33,091 nt of DNA from the NCBI GenBank assembly GCA_963205075.1, contig CAUJIU010000171.1, positions 1 to 33,091 on the forward strand, written 5' to 3'. Origin of the DNA: Pseudomonadota bacterium. Lineage in GTDB: Bacteria > Pseudomonadota > Alphaproteobacteria > Rhodobacterales > Rhodobacteraceae. The stretch's first letter is position 1. Each line of letters starts with the position of its first letter. Below the pieces are notes generated by a model. It saw only the letters and a program-made list of their open reading frames with translations. It did not search any database and was not told the DNA's origin. The position numbers were made by a program, and so were the translations under genes. Positions 8,022 through 16,429 of the stretch are shown here, piece after piece.

Positions 8022-8084
8022 ATGGTGGAAGCAGGCATGACCAGAGTGGTGCGCCAGTCCCTGCAAATGGGCAGATGCCGATGA
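8022..8084 (+). CDS. Possible 20-residue leader peptide coupled to the importer ATPase gene
   Basis: ATG at 8022 follows a good Shine-Dalgarno sequence (GGGGAGA, 8014-8020) and opens a 20-codon frame rich in Arg and Val. Its TGA stop (8082-8084) overlaps the ATG of the ATP-binding protein gene as ATGA at 8081-8084. The ATPase start itself has only a weak ribosome site. This suggests translational coupling or a leader mRNA. The peptide matches nothing I know, and a chance small frame cannot be excluded. Confidence 0.35.
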   Translation: MVEAGMTRVVRQSLQMGRCR

Positions 8085-8821
8085 TCACGGTCGAGAATAT
8101 TCGCAAGACATTTCAGGCTCGTGGCGGCTCGGCCGAAGTGCTGGCGCTGGACGATGTCTCGGTCGAGATCGCGCGGGGCGAGGTGGTGGTCATCATCGGC
8201 CCCAGCGGATCCGGCAAGAGCACGCTGCTGCGGACACTCAATGCGCTTGAAACGATCGATTCGGGCCGCATCAGCATCGACGGGGTCGAGATCGGCGCCA
8301 GGGGGACCAATCTGAACCTGCTGCGCACCGAGATCGGCATGGTGTTCCAGAGCTTCAACCTTTTCGCCCACAAGACCGCCCTTCAGAACATCATGTTGCC
8401 GCAGGTTGTGGTGCGCAAGCGCGACCGTGCGCTTGCCGAAAAGACCGCCCGCGACCTGCTGGACAAGGTCGGGATTCCCGAAAAGGCCGACAACTACCCC
8501 AGCCAGCTGTCCGGCGGTCAGCAACAGCGTGTCGCCATTGCGCGGGCGCTGGCGATGGACCCCAAGGTGATGCTGTTTGACGAGGCGACCTCGGCGCTCG
8601 ACCCCGAGGCCGTGGGCGGCGTTCTGAGCCTGATGAAGACCCTGGCCGGCGGCGGCATGACCATGGTGGTCGTGACCCACGAAATGGGCTTCGCGCGCGA
8701 GGTCGCCGACCGCGTGATCTTCATGGACAGCGGCAGCGTCGTTGAAACCAACACCCCCGACGAAATCTTCCTGAAGCCGCGGAACAAGCGGACACAGGCA
8801 TTCCTGGAGCAGATACTCTAG
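8081..8821 (+). CDS. Polar amino-acid ABC transporter, ATP-binding protein (GlnQ/HisP type)
   Basis: This is the cytoplasmic ATPase of an amino-acid importer, 246 residues from ATG 8081 (another ATG lies at 8075). Walker A is GPSGSGKS at 40-47, the Q-loop glutamine is Q90 (MVFQSFNLF), the signature LSGGQ is at 143-147, Walker B VMLFDE at 163-168, with the D-loop SALDP and the switch histidine in VVVTHEMGF after it. The stop of a possible leader peptide overlaps the start as ATGA. The binding protein gene follows after 20 bases, then two permeases, giving a full ATPase-SBP-permease-permease operon. The family normally dimerises and pairs with two HisM/HisQ-type permeases, matching the two encoded here. 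Confidence 0.95.
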   Translation: MITVENIRKTFQARGGSAEVLALDDVSVEIARGEVVVIIGPSGSGKSTLLRTLNALETIDSGRISIDGVEIGARGTNLNLLRTEIGMVFQSFNLFAHKTALQNIMLPQVVVRKRDRALAEKTARDLLDKVGIPEKADNYPSQLSGGQQQRVAIARALAMDPKVMLFDEATSALDPEAVGGVLSLMKTLAGGGMTMVVVTHEMGFAREVADRVIFMDSGSVVETNTPDEIFLKPRNKRTQAFLEQIL

Positions 8822-8841
8822 TCATAACAAGGAGACGGAAC

Positions 8842-9645
8842 GTGCTGAAAAAAATGAAGGAATTGGGCCTGGCCCTCGCCTGTGCGCTTGCTGCAATCGC
8901 AGCCGGCACGACGGCCGCCCAGGCTGACGCCATGGAGGACATCGTCACCCGGGGCCAGATCATCGTCGGCGTCCAGTCGCAAGGGACACCGATCAACTTC
9001 ATCGACCGCAACGGCGACCGCGTTGGTCTGGCGGTTTCCATCATCGACATGATGGCCGAGGACATGGGCGTGACGGTCGAATATGTCGATTTCGACTGGG
9101 CGGGCCTGATCCCGGCCCTGCTGTCCGGCAAGATCGACATGATCGCCGCCGACATGACCCCCACCGCCGAGCGCTCGATGTCGCTGATCTTCTCGGATCC
9201 GGTCTTCTACACCGAAAACGTAGCCTTCACGCTTGAAGACAGCCCATATCAGACCTGGCAGGAGCTGAATGTCGACGGCATCGCCGTTGGCGCAACCCAG
9301 GCCAGCACCTATGGCAGGGTGGCAAAGATGTTCCTGCCCAATGCCGAGCTCAAGGAATATGCCGGCGGCACCACCGATACCATTCAGGCGCTGCTTTCGG
9401 GGCGCGTGGATGCCGGTGTCTCCGACGTCGGAACCCTGCGCAGCCTCAGCGTTGACTTTCCGCAGATCCGGATTCTGGATGGCGTCATGTCGCAAGAGCC
9501 GCTGGCCTTTCCGGTGCGTCCGGACTCGGTGCACCTGGCGTTCTTCCTGAACAACTACATCAAGCTGATCAGCCATGACGGCCGGCTTGATGCGACACTC
9601 GACTACTGGTGGAACAGCCTGGACTGGGTTGCCGACCACAAATAG
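8842..9645 (+). CDS. Amino-acid ABC transporter periplasmic substrate-binding protein (SBP family 3)
   Basis: This is a 267-residue family 3 solute-binding protein. It starts at GTG 8842, with GGAG 7 bases upstream; an internal ATG at 8854 is too far from that site. The N-terminus is a classical signal peptide (Lys-rich start, LALACALAAIAAG core) with probable cleavage after AQA at residue 28. R111 in MTPTAERSMSLIFSDP is the arginine that holds the ligand alpha-carboxylate in this family, and an aspartate in GVSDVGTL is a candidate for the alpha-amino group. This supports an amino-acid ligand rather than a sugar. A stable stem-loop follows the stop, before the permease genes. The specific ligand is not evident; the neighbouring enzymes suggest a beta-substituted or D-amino acid. 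Confidence 0.93.
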   Translation: MLKKMKELGLALACALAAIAAGTTAAQADAMEDIVTRGQIIVGVQSQGTPINFIDRNGDRVGLAVSIIDMMAEDMGVTVEYVDFDWAGLIPALLSGKIDMIAADMTPTAERSMSLIFSDPVFYTENVAFTLEDSPYQTWQELNVDGIAVGATQASTYGRVAKMFLPNAELKEYAGGTTDTIQALLSGRVDAGVSDVGTLRSLSVDFPQIRILDGVMSQEPLAFPVRPDSVHLAFFLNNYIKLISHDGRLDATLDYWWNSLDWVADHK

Positions 9646-9658
9646 GCCATTGCCAAGC

Positions 9659-9691
9659 GGCGGAGCGGGTCGGTTAGCGGCCTGCTCCGCC
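9659..9691 (+). terminator. Intercistronic stem-loop after the binding-protein gene
   Basis: GGCGGAGC (9659-9666) pairs perfectly with GCTCCGCC (9684-9691), and the stem extends inward by three more pairs including one G-U. It lies 13 bases after the binding-protein stop, in the 86-base gap before the first permease. Such elements commonly stabilise the upstream mRNA or partly terminate transcription, giving more binding protein than permease. Confidence 0.6.
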
Positions 9692-9731
9692 CAATTGTCT
9701 GCAACCCCCCGCATCGCCCGGAAAGCCGCAT

Positions 9732-10424
9732 ATGGACTGGATCGTCGGCATCTATAACTACCGCATGGTGCGTCCCTATGTGCCGCTTTTCCTGGAAGGG
9801 ATCGGCGCGACCATCTGGATCGCCTCGGTCTGTCTGGTGCTTTCGATCCTGTTCGGCACGGCGCTGGCGCTGGCGCGAAGCTCGCGTCGGGGCATCGTGT
9901 GGCGGCCGGTCGCCGCCTACACGCAATTCGTCCGTTCGACCCCGCTTCTGGTGCAGATCTTCCTGATCTATCACGCGATCCCGCTGGTCATGGCCAACCC
10001 GAGGCTGATCGGCGATACCGCGTCGGGGATCATCGCGCTGACGATCCACACGTCGCCCTACATGGCCGAGATCATCCGGGCCGGTATTGCCTCGATCCCG
10101 CAGGGCCAGTCGGAGGCCGCCATGTCGGTCGGGATGAGCTACCGGCAACGCATGATCCACGTGGTGCTGCCGCAGGCATTCGCCAACATCGCGCCGCCGA
10201 TGCTGGGCCAGATGGCGGTCCTGGTGAAGGATACCTCGCTGCTCAGCCTGATCGCGGTCTTTGAACTGGTCAGCGCCGGGATGACCCTGATGTCGGAGCG
10301 CATCGCGCCCAACGAGGCGTTCATCACCATCGCGTTCAGCTACCTGGTCATCTACTTCGCGATGCTCGTCGTCACCACCAAGGTTCAGCGCCGCCTGGGC
10401 GGTGCTGCCTGGAGGGCCGGATGA
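9732..10424 (+). CDS. Amino-acid ABC transporter permease (HisM/HisQ family)
   Basis: This 230-residue inner-membrane permease has about five hydrophobic segments, the first near residues 20-42. The EAA loop that contacts the ATPase is seen around residues 105-135 (MAEIIRAGIASIPQGQSEAA, then MSVGM and VVLPQAF). Length and topology match the HisM/GlnP group. The ATG follows a weak GGAAA ribosome site. Its stop overlaps the second permease start by 4 bases as ATGA, so the two are likely translated together to form a heterodimer. It belongs to the importer with the ATPase at 8081 and the binding protein at 8842. Confidence 0.93.
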   Translation: MDWIVGIYNYRMVRPYVPLFLEGIGATIWIASVCLVLSILFGTALALARSSRRGIVWRPVAAYTQFVRSTPLLVQIFLIYHAIPLVMANPRLIGDTASGIIALTIHTSPYMAEIIRAGIASIPQGQSEAAMSVGMSYRQRMIHVVLPQAFANIAPPMLGQMAVLVKDTSLLSLIAVFELVSAGMTLMSERIAPNEAFITIAFSYLVIYFAMLVVTTKVQRRLGGAAWRAG

Positions 10425-11095
10425 TGGGACAGTATGTCGACATCTTCGTGGAAGTGCTGCCCTTCCTGCTGACCGGCCTGTGGCGGACGGTCGTGTTCTC
10501 GATCTTCGCGCTGGTCCTTGGATCGGTGCTGGGTATCTCGCTCGGGCTGCTGCGCAGCCTGCGCCTGCCGATCGTCCATCCGGCGATCGGCCTGTATCTG
10601 CACATCTTTCGCGGGTCGCCGTTCCTGGTGCAGCTCTACGTGGTCTATTTCGTGCTGCCGAATGTGGGCATCGAACTGGTGTCGCTGAGCGCCGGCATCC
10701 TGGCGCTGACGCTCTACGCGTCAAGCTACATCACCGAGATCGCGGCCGCCTCGATCGAGGCGGTTCCGCGGGGGCAGACCGAGGCGGCGCGCTCGTGCGG
10801 CATGGGGACATGGCAGACCTACCGCTACATCCTGATACCCCAGGCGATGCGCATGATGCTGCCGCCGCTGGCCAGCGTCTATGTCATCGTGGTCAAGAGC
10901 ACCTCGCTCTTTTCGATGATCGGGCTTTCCGAACTGATGCGGGTCGGCTTCACCACGGCGCAGCGCGAGCCGGCCTATGTCTTCCTGATCTACGTCATCG
11001 TCGCCGGGCTCTACTTCGTCTACTGCTACCCGATCCTGCGCTTCGCGCGTTGGGCCGAGCTCAAGGTCGGATCGCATATGACCGAGATCTTGTGA
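10421..11095 (+). CDS. Amino-acid ABC transporter permease (HisM/HisQ family), second subunit
   Basis: This is the 224-residue partner of the preceding permease. The EAA loop reads ITEIAAASIEAVPRGQTEAA, then RSCGM and ILIPQAMR. Several hydrophobic helices span the protein, beginning near residues 18-40. Two adjacent ATGs (10421 and 10424) are served by a GGAGGG site in the end of the previous gene, so the exact start could be either. The overlap with the upstream stop indicates translational coupling. It closes the importer operon. A large hairpin lies directly after it, before the opposing GMC oxidoreductase gene. Confidence 0.93.
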   Translation: MMGQYVDIFVEVLPFLLTGLWRTVVFSIFALVLGSVLGISLGLLRSLRLPIVHPAIGLYLHIFRGSPFLVQLYVVYFVLPNVGIELVSLSAGILALTLYASSYITEIAAASIEAVPRGQTEAARSCGMGTWQTYRYILIPQAMRMMLPPLASVYVIVVKSTSLFSMIGLSELMRVGFTTAQREPAYVFLIYVIVAGLYFVYCYPILRFARWAELKVGSHMTEIL

Positions 11096-11097
11096 GC

Positions 11098-11152
11098 GGG
11101 TCGACGGCCAGCGGAAGTCGGGCAGGCGGGCTCCGCGCAGCCCGGTCGACCC
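11098..11152. terminator. Two-stem hairpin between convergent operons
   Basis: Outer arms GGGTCGAC (11098-11105) and GTCGACCC (11145-11152) are perfectly complementary. Inside is a second perfect stem, CGGGCT (11127-11132) with AGCCCG (11139-11144). It sits in the 79-base gap where the importer operon and the long minus-strand operon converge, the right place for a bidirectional terminator. No clear T-run follows on either strand. Confidence 0.55.
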
Positions 11153-11174
11153 AGTCCGAGCCAGCCTGACCGGA

Positions 11175-12803
11175 TCACGCAGGCCGGTCGCTGCGGCCGC
11201 GGCGTATCGCATCGGCGGTCTTCTCGGCGATCATCACCACCGGGGACGCGGTGTTGCCGGAAACCAGACGCGGCATGATCGAGGCATCCACCACCCGCAG
11301 GCCGGCCAGTCCGTACACGCGCAGCTCACTGTCCACGACCGACATCGGGTCGTCGCCCATCTTGCAGGTCCCGACCGGGTGAAAGATCGTGGTGGCGATG
11401 TCGCGGGCCCGCGCCAGCAGGCTGGCATCGTCCTGGGCCTCCGGTCCGGGCAGGATCTCCTGCGGAGAAAAGCGGCGCAGCGCGGTGGCGGACATGATCT
11501 GCCGGGCCTGCCGCAGGGCCCGGACGGCAATCTCCTGATCCCGGCTCGCCGACAGGTAGTTCAGGCGGATATCGGGCTGCACTTGCGGGTCCGGGACGGC
11601 AATGTGACATGACCCGACGCTTTGCGGCCGCAAGTTGCAGACCGAAACCGTGATCGCAGGAAAGGCATGCAGCGGATCGCCCAGCCGGTCGGTCGAGAGC
11701 GGCTGCACGTGGTATTCCAGATCGGGGGTCTCCAGCGCGGGATCGGATCGGGTGAACATGCCGAACTGGCTGGGGGCCATTGCCAGCGGGCCGCTCCGGC
11801 GCAGGAGATATTCCAGACCCATGAGCGCCTTGCCGCGAACCGAATGGACCATGGTGTTCAGGGTCCTGGTATTGCTGACCTTGTAGACCGTGCGGATCTG
11901 AAGGTGATCTTGCAGGTTTTCGCCCACGCCGGGCAATTCATGCAGCGCGGCAATGCCCATGGCGGCCAGATGTTCAGGCCCTCCGATGCCCGACAGTTCC
12001 AGGATCTTTGGCGAATTGATGGCGCCCGCCGCCAGCAACACCTCGGCGTTCGCCCGGGCGATGCCGGACCGGTCATGCCGCGTGAATTGCACGCCGCTGA
12101 CCCGCTTGCCCTCAAGCACCAGCCGTTCCACATGCGCATGGGTCAGGACCCGCAGGTTGGCTCGCGTCATGGCCGGGCGCAGGAAGCCGCGCGCGGTGTT
12201 CCAGCGCAGCCCGCGGATCTGGTTGACCTCGAAGAAGCCGGAGCCCTCGTTGTTGCCATCGTTGAAGTCGGGGCGGGGCAGGATCCCGAACTCCATCGCG
12301 CCCTGCTGGACGGCGTCGAGAATTTCCCAGCGAAGGCGCTGCCGGCTGACCTTCCATTCGCCGCCCGCGCCGTGATTGGCGCTGGGGCCGGCATGATGGT
12401 CCTCGGACCTGATGAAATAGGGCAGCACATCGGACCAGCTCCACCCGACATTGCCCAGTTGCCGCCAATGGTCGTAATCCGCCGCCTGACCGCGCATGTA
12501 GATCATGCCGTTGACCGAGGAACAGCCGCCCAGCACCTTGCCGCGCGGATAGGACAGGCTGCGGCCGTTCAACCCGGGCTCGGCCACGGTCTTCATCATC
12601 CAGTCGGTGCGCGGATTGCCGATACAGTACAGATAGCCCACCGGGATCTGCACCCAGTGGTAGCGGTCCGACCCGCCAGCCTCGAGCAGCAGTACCCGCG
12701 TGCGTCCATCTTCCGTCAGGCGGTTGGCCAGCACGCAGCCGGCCGTGCCCGCACCGATGATGATGTAGTCGTAGCTGCCGTCCAGGGTCGGGTCGCTGCG
12801 CAT
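11175..12803 (-). CDS. GMC-family FAD-dependent alcohol oxidoreductase (choline dehydrogenase-like)
   Basis: This 542-residue flavoprotein oxidises an alcohol to an aldehyde or ketone. The FAD-binding motif IIIGAGTAGCVLANRL is at about 14-29, with EAGG at 41-44 and the GMC signature PRGKVLGGCSSVNGM at 86-100. The active-site pair is H475 (FHPVGTCKMG) and N517 (SGNTASP). The ATG at 12803 has GAGG 5 bases upstream; a TTG extension to 12818 would overlap the previous gene and is less likely. No signal peptide is evident. It is the last of ten minus-strand genes, 7 bases after an aldo/keto reductase gene, in a sugar/polyol uptake operon. A role in oxidising a polyol or a side product is inferred; choline is unlikely given the context. 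Confidence 0.9.
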   Translation of the reverse strand: MRSDPTLDGSYDYIIIGAGTAGCVLANRLTEDGRTRVLLLEAGGSDRYHWVQIPVGYLYCIGNPRTDWMMKTVAEPGLNGRSLSYPRGKVLGGCSSVNGMIYMRGQAADYDHWRQLGNVGWSWSDVLPYFIRSEDHHAGPSANHGAGGEWKVSRQRLRWEILDAVQQGAMEFGILPRPDFNDGNNEGSGFFEVNQIRGLRWNTARGFLRPAMTRANLRVLTHAHVERLVLEGKRVSGVQFTRHDRSGIARANAEVLLAAGAINSPKILELSGIGGPEHLAAMGIAALHELPGVGENLQDHLQIRTVYKVSNTRTLNTMVHSVRGKALMGLEYLLRRSGPLAMAPSQFGMFTRSDPALETPDLEYHVQPLSTDRLGDPLHAFPAITVSVCNLRPQSVGSCHIAVPDPQVQPDIRLNYLSASRDQEIAVRALRQARQIMSATALRRFSPQEILPGPEAQDDASLLARARDIATTIFHPVGTCKMGDDPMSVVDSELRVYGLAGLRVVDASIMPRLVSGNTASPVVMIAEKTADAIRRGRSDRPA

Positions 12804-12810
12804 CCGGGCC

Positions 12811-13794
12811 TCAGGCAAAATGCGGCGTCAGATGTCTTCTTGCGGCCGCGTCGATTGTTGCCAGGTCCTCGGCCTTCAGATCGGCCCGGCCGGCGCCGGC
12901 ATTCTCGTGTGCATGGGCGGGGTTGCGGGCACCGCACAGGACAAAATCGATCTGCGGCCGGCGCAGGGTCCAGGCGATCACCAGCTGTGACACCGTCAGG
13001 TTGTGACCGGCCCCAAGCTCTCGCAGATCCTCGGCAAAGCCGGCCACCGCCGCGCGGCTTTCGATCGAGAACCGCGGGTTGTCCTTGCGGATGTCATCGC
13101 CGGAAAAGACCCGGTCGGGCGTGACCTTGCCGGTCAGCAGCCCCATGCCCAGCGGCGAATAGCTCAATGTCGAGATCGGCAGGCCGCGGGTGCGCGGCAA
13201 GAGACCGGTCTCCAGCCCCCGGTCGATCATCGAATAGCGCTCCTGGATGCAGTCCAGCCCGCCGACCCGCAGATACTGTTCAAGATCCTCGGGGCTGAGG
13301 TTCGAGGCGCCGATGGCGCGGATCTTGCCGTCGCGTCTGAGCCTTTGCAGCGCCTCCATGGTTTCGTCGACCGGCGTGGTCGCGTCCTGCCAATGGGTGA
13401 TGTAGATGTCGATATAGTCGGTGCCCAGCCGGCCCAGGCTTTGTTCGACCTCATGGATGATCCCGTCCGCACCAAGGTATCGGTGCACCTTCTTGCCATA
13501 CTGGTCGAAGAAGTAGGCCCCCTTGCCATGGTGCCAGTTCAGGCCGCATTTGGTGGCGATCACCACCTTGTCGCGGCGGCCGGCGATGGCCCGGCCCAGC
13601 AGCGATTCTGCGTGTCCGAGCCCGTAGCCGGGCGCGGTGTCGATCAGGTCTACCCCGTCCTCGATCGAGGCGCTGATTGCGGCCAGCGAGGCGGCATCGT
13701 CGGACCCGCCCCACATGGCGCCGCCGATGGCCCAGGTCCCCAGGCCGATTGCCGAACAGGAAATGCCCGAAGCTCCGATTTCACGTCTCAGCAT
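12811..13794 (-). CDS. Aldo/keto reductase
   Basis: This 327-residue (beta/alpha)8-barrel oxidoreductase uses NAD(P)H. The catalytic tetrad is visible as D52 (DTAPGYG), Y57, K82 (IATKCG) and H134 (YITHWQD). C-terminal nucleotide-binding features follow (LVIAWTLRRPQIDFVLCGAR). The relatives it most resembles are sugar or polyol AKRs of the L-glyceraldehyde 3-phosphate reductase / galactose dehydrogenase kind. It lies 18 bases after the sugar permease gene and 7 bases before the GMC gene, so it is probably co-transcribed. Catabolic AKRs in such operons often oxidise an aldose or reduce a ketose; direction and substrate are not visible here. Confidence 0.92.
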   Translation of the reverse strand: MLRREIGASGISCSAIGLGTWAIGGAMWGGSDDAASLAAISASIEDGVDLIDTAPGYGLGHAESLLGRAIAGRRDKVVIATKCGLNWHHGKGAYFFDQYGKKVHRYLGADGIIHEVEQSLGRLGTDYIDIYITHWQDATTPVDETMEALQRLRRDGKIRAIGASNLSPEDLEQYLRVGGLDCIQERYSMIDRGLETGLLPRTRGLPISTLSYSPLGMGLLTGKVTPDRVFSGDDIRKDNPRFSIESRAAVAGFAEDLRELGAGHNLTVSQLVIAWTLRRPQIDFVLCGARNPAHAHENAGAGRADLKAEDLATIDAAARRHLTPHFA

Positions 13795-13812
13795 GACTGT
13801 CTCCTTTCAGGG

Positions 13813-14814
13813 TCACCGATGCTTGTTGACCAGATGGTCGATCGACACCGCGGCCAGCAGGATCAGGCTGCGGATGGTGTCCTGCCAGAAGATCGAGATA
13901 TCCAGCAGGATCATCGAACTGGTCACCAGCGACAGCAGCGCGATGCCCAGGATCGCCCCCAGGACCGATCCCTTGCCGCCGTTGAGCGACGCCCCGCCGA
14001 TGACCGCCGCCGCGATGATGTTCAGTTCGGCGCCGATGCCGAAAGTGGGGGTCGCGACGCCCAGTCGGGCCATGAACATGATGCCCGCGAAACCGGCAAG
14101 CGACGAACACAGGACCGTGGTCCAGAGCCGGACCTTGCGCACGTCGATACCGGCGTAGTTGGCGGCATTCTCGTTGCTGCCGACATAGATGATCTTGCGG
14201 AAGGCGCTGGCCCGGCGCAGCAGGATATCGCCCAGAATTGCCACCACGAAGAAGATGATGATGACCACCGGCACTCCGTAGAACGTGCCCTGGCCGATAT
14301 ACTTGAACTCGGCCGGCATCGAATAGAGCGACAGGGGAGTGCCCTCGGTGATGATGAACGACATCCCGCGCAGCAGCCCGAAAAAGGCCAGACTGGTGAT
14401 GAAGAAGCCCAGGCCCACCCGGGTGACGAACAACCCCATGACAAAGCCGGCAAAACCGGTGGCGAAAACACCCATGACGCTGGCCAGCCAGGGGTTCATG
14501 CCCATCAGGAACAGCTTGCCCGCCACCACCATGGCCAGACACATGGTTGCGCCCACCGACAGGTCGATCCCGCCGACGATGATCAGGATGGTCATGCCGA
14601 CGACCACGATGCCCTCGGTCGAGAAGGACAGCAGCACCGCGCGCATGTTGCCCCAGGTCAGGAAATACTCGGAGGCAAAGCTCATAGCCACGAACAACGC
14701 CGCCAGGATCAGCAGCAACATGCCCTCGCGGATCCGCAGCAACCTCTTGAGCTGAAATAGCAAGCCCCCGGTCGGCGCGGTGTCCTTTGCCTTGGTGGCG
14801 CTGTCGTCAGTCAT
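13813..14814 (-). CDS. Sugar ABC transporter permease (CUT2/RbsC family)
   Basis: This 333-residue inner-membrane protein has about eight to ten hydrophobic segments. Family landmarks are GGIDLSVGATMCLAMVVAGK near residue 80, FGLLRGMSFI, SNENAANYAGI and the C-terminal GGASLNGGKGSVLGAILG. The N-terminus to about residue 30 is polar and cytoplasmic. Its ATG overlaps the end of the ATPase gene by 8 bases (ATGACTGA), so translation is coupled. Only one permease is encoded, consistent with a homodimer as in ribose-type systems. It works with the binding protein at 16430-17449 and the two-domain ATPase. Confidence 0.94.
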   Translation of the reverse strand: MTDDSATKAKDTAPTGGLLFQLKRLLRIREGMLLLILAALFVAMSFASEYFLTWGNMRAVLLSFSTEGIVVVGMTILIIVGGIDLSVGATMCLAMVVAGKLFLMGMNPWLASVMGVFATGFAGFVMGLFVTRVGLGFFITSLAFFGLLRGMSFIITEGTPLSLYSMPAEFKYIGQGTFYGVPVVIIIFFVVAILGDILLRRASAFRKIIYVGSNENAANYAGIDVRKVRLWTTVLCSSLAGFAGIMFMARLGVATPTFGIGAELNIIAAAVIGGASLNGGKGSVLGAILGIALLSLVTSSMILLDISIFWQDTIRSLILLAAVSIDHLVNKHR

Positions 14815-16345
14815 GATGGGCCTCTTTGCGGTTCGAATTGCCGCGCGCCCGGCCGGCTGCCAGGCGCACCAGATTTTCTTCGGTCAGGTCATCGCCCTGC
14901 AGGATGCCGCTCACCCGGTTTTCCGACAGCACCAGCACCCGGTCGCACAGGCCAAGGACCTCGGACAGTTCCGACGAAACGACGATGACGCCGATGCCGT
15001 CTTCGGCCAGTTGGCGCAAAAGCTGGTGGATCTCGGCCTTGGCGCCGACATCGATGCCGCGGGTCGGTTCGTCCAGCAGGATGATCCTGGGGGCAACCGA
15101 CAACAGCCGGGCAAAGGCCACCTTCTGCTGATTGCCGCCGCTGAGTTCAAAAACCCGCTGCTGGACGCTCGCGGCCCGGATGTTCAGCCGCCGGCCCAGG
15201 GTCTCGGCCTGCTGATGCTCCAGATGCCGGTTCACGAAACCGTAGCGCGTCGAGACCTGCGAGATGCGCATCGACGACGTGTTCTGGGCAATCGACAGGT
15301 TCAGAAAGACCCCGTCGATCTTGCGGTCCTCCGACAGGCAGACGACGCCCTTGCGCACCGCGTCTGAGTATCGCTGCGGGGAAAAATCCGCCCCGTCAGC
15401 CAGTGTTACCCGGCCGGAGGCCCGCGCCTTCAGGCCGCAGATCGCATGCAGCAGTTCCGAACGCCCCGAGCCGATCAGACCGGCGATGCCCAGCACCTCG
15501 CCCCGGCGGAGCGTGAAGCTGACGTCATGCACCTTCTTGCCGTCCGACAGTCCGCTGACCTGCATCAGAACCGGCCCGTCCGGGCTGCGCGATTTCGGGG
15601 GGTAGAGGGCCTCCAGCTTGCGCCCGATCAACTTTTGCACCACCTCGTCGGGGGTCACATCGGCCACGTTGTCGGTCGAGATGCGGCGGCCATCGCGCAG
15701 GACGGTGATCCGGTCGCACAGCTTGTAGATCTCGGACATGCGATGGCTGATATAGATGATGGCCACGCCCTGATCGCGCAATTCGCGCAGCAGTCTGAAC
15801 AGCGCCTCGGTCTCCGATTGGGTCAGCGCCGCAGTCGGCTCGTCCAGTATCAGGATCTCGCAATCCTGCGACAGGGCCCGGCAAATCTCGACCAGTTGCT
15901 GGTTCGAGATCGACAGGCTGCCCAGCCGCATGTCGGGCGACAGGCTGGTCAGCTTGCTCAGGATGGTGGCGGCGCGCCTGCGGATCTTGCCATAGTTGAC
16001 AAACCAGGCGCGACTGCGCGCGATCTCGGACATCAGGACGTTTTCGGCAATGGTGACATCCGGGCAGAGCGCGATTTCCTGATGCACCAGCGAAATGCCG
16101 TTGTCCTGCGCGTCCAGCGGGCTGGCGATGGTGATCGCCTTGCCGCGCAGGCGGATCTCGCCGGATGAGGGCGCGTGGACGCCGCCGATGATGTTTATGA
16201 GGGTGGATTTGCCGGCGCCGTTCTCGCCGGCAAGCGCGTGGATCTCGCCCGGCCGCAGATCAAAGCTGACATCGTGCAGGACTTCGATCGGGCCAAAGCT
16301 CTTGCAGATATCGGTCAGCGTCAGGATCGGGGCTGCTTGAGACAT
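14807..16345 (-). CDS. Sugar ABC transporter ATP-binding protein, two-domain (RbsA/MglA family)
   Basis: This 512-residue protein has two fused ATPase domains. The first has Walker A GENGAGKS at 40-47, signature LSISNQQ and Walker B ILILDEPTAALT. The second has a degenerate P-loop (GLIGSGRS), signature LSGGNQQKVA and Walker B IILLDEPTRGID. The degenerate second P-loop is normal for RbsA-type proteins. I chose ATG 16345, where homology begins; a GTG at 16357 would add four residues, and neither has a clear ribosome site. An 84-base gap with a strong hairpin separates it from the binding-protein gene. It energises import of a monosaccharide or polyol. Confidence 0.94.
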   Translation of the reverse strand: MSQAAPILTLTDICKSFGPIEVLHDVSFDLRPGEIHALAGENGAGKSTLINIIGGVHAPSSGEIRLRGKAITIASPLDAQDNGISLVHQEIALCPDVTIAENVLMSEIARSRAWFVNYGKIRRRAATILSKLTSLSPDMRLGSLSISNQQLVEICRALSQDCEILILDEPTAALTQSETEALFRLLRELRDQGVAIIYISHRMSEIYKLCDRITVLRDGRRISTDNVADVTPDEVVQKLIGRKLEALYPPKSRSPDGPVLMQVSGLSDGKKVHDVSFTLRRGEVLGIAGLIGSGRSELLHAICGLKARASGRVTLADGADFSPQRYSDAVRKGVVCLSEDRKIDGVFLNLSIAQNTSSMRISQVSTRYGFVNRHLEHQQAETLGRRLNIRAASVQQRVFELSGGNQQKVAFARLLSVAPRIILLDEPTRGIDVGAKAEIHQLLRQLAEDGIGVIVVSSELSEVLGLCDRVLVLSENRVSGILQGDDLTEENLVRLAAGRARGNSNRKEAHHD

Positions 16346-16388
16346 GGACGGATGCACCTGATGAAACCCGGGCTGAGAGCCGGGGGGT

Positions 16389-16418
16389 GGCGAAGGGCAC
16401 CGGGTGGCGCCCTCCGCC
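16389..16418 (-). terminator. Intercistronic stem-loop after the sugar-binding-protein gene
   Basis: On the minus strand GGCGGAGGGC (from 16418) pairs with GCCCTTCGCC (ending 16389) over 10 bp with one G-U pair and a 10-base loop. It lies 11 bases after the binding-protein stop and before the ATPase gene. The position mirrors the stem-loops after the other two binding-protein genes and fits differential expression of the binding protein. Confidence 0.6.
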
Positions 16419-16429
16419 GGATCACAAGA

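Noticed and set aside
13003-14760. A 585-codon open frame on the plus strand opposite the aldo/keto reductase and permease genes
   Set aside because: Low-complexity Asp/His/Gln-rich translation typical of the antisense of hydrophobic permease codons; the minus-strand genes explain the DNA.
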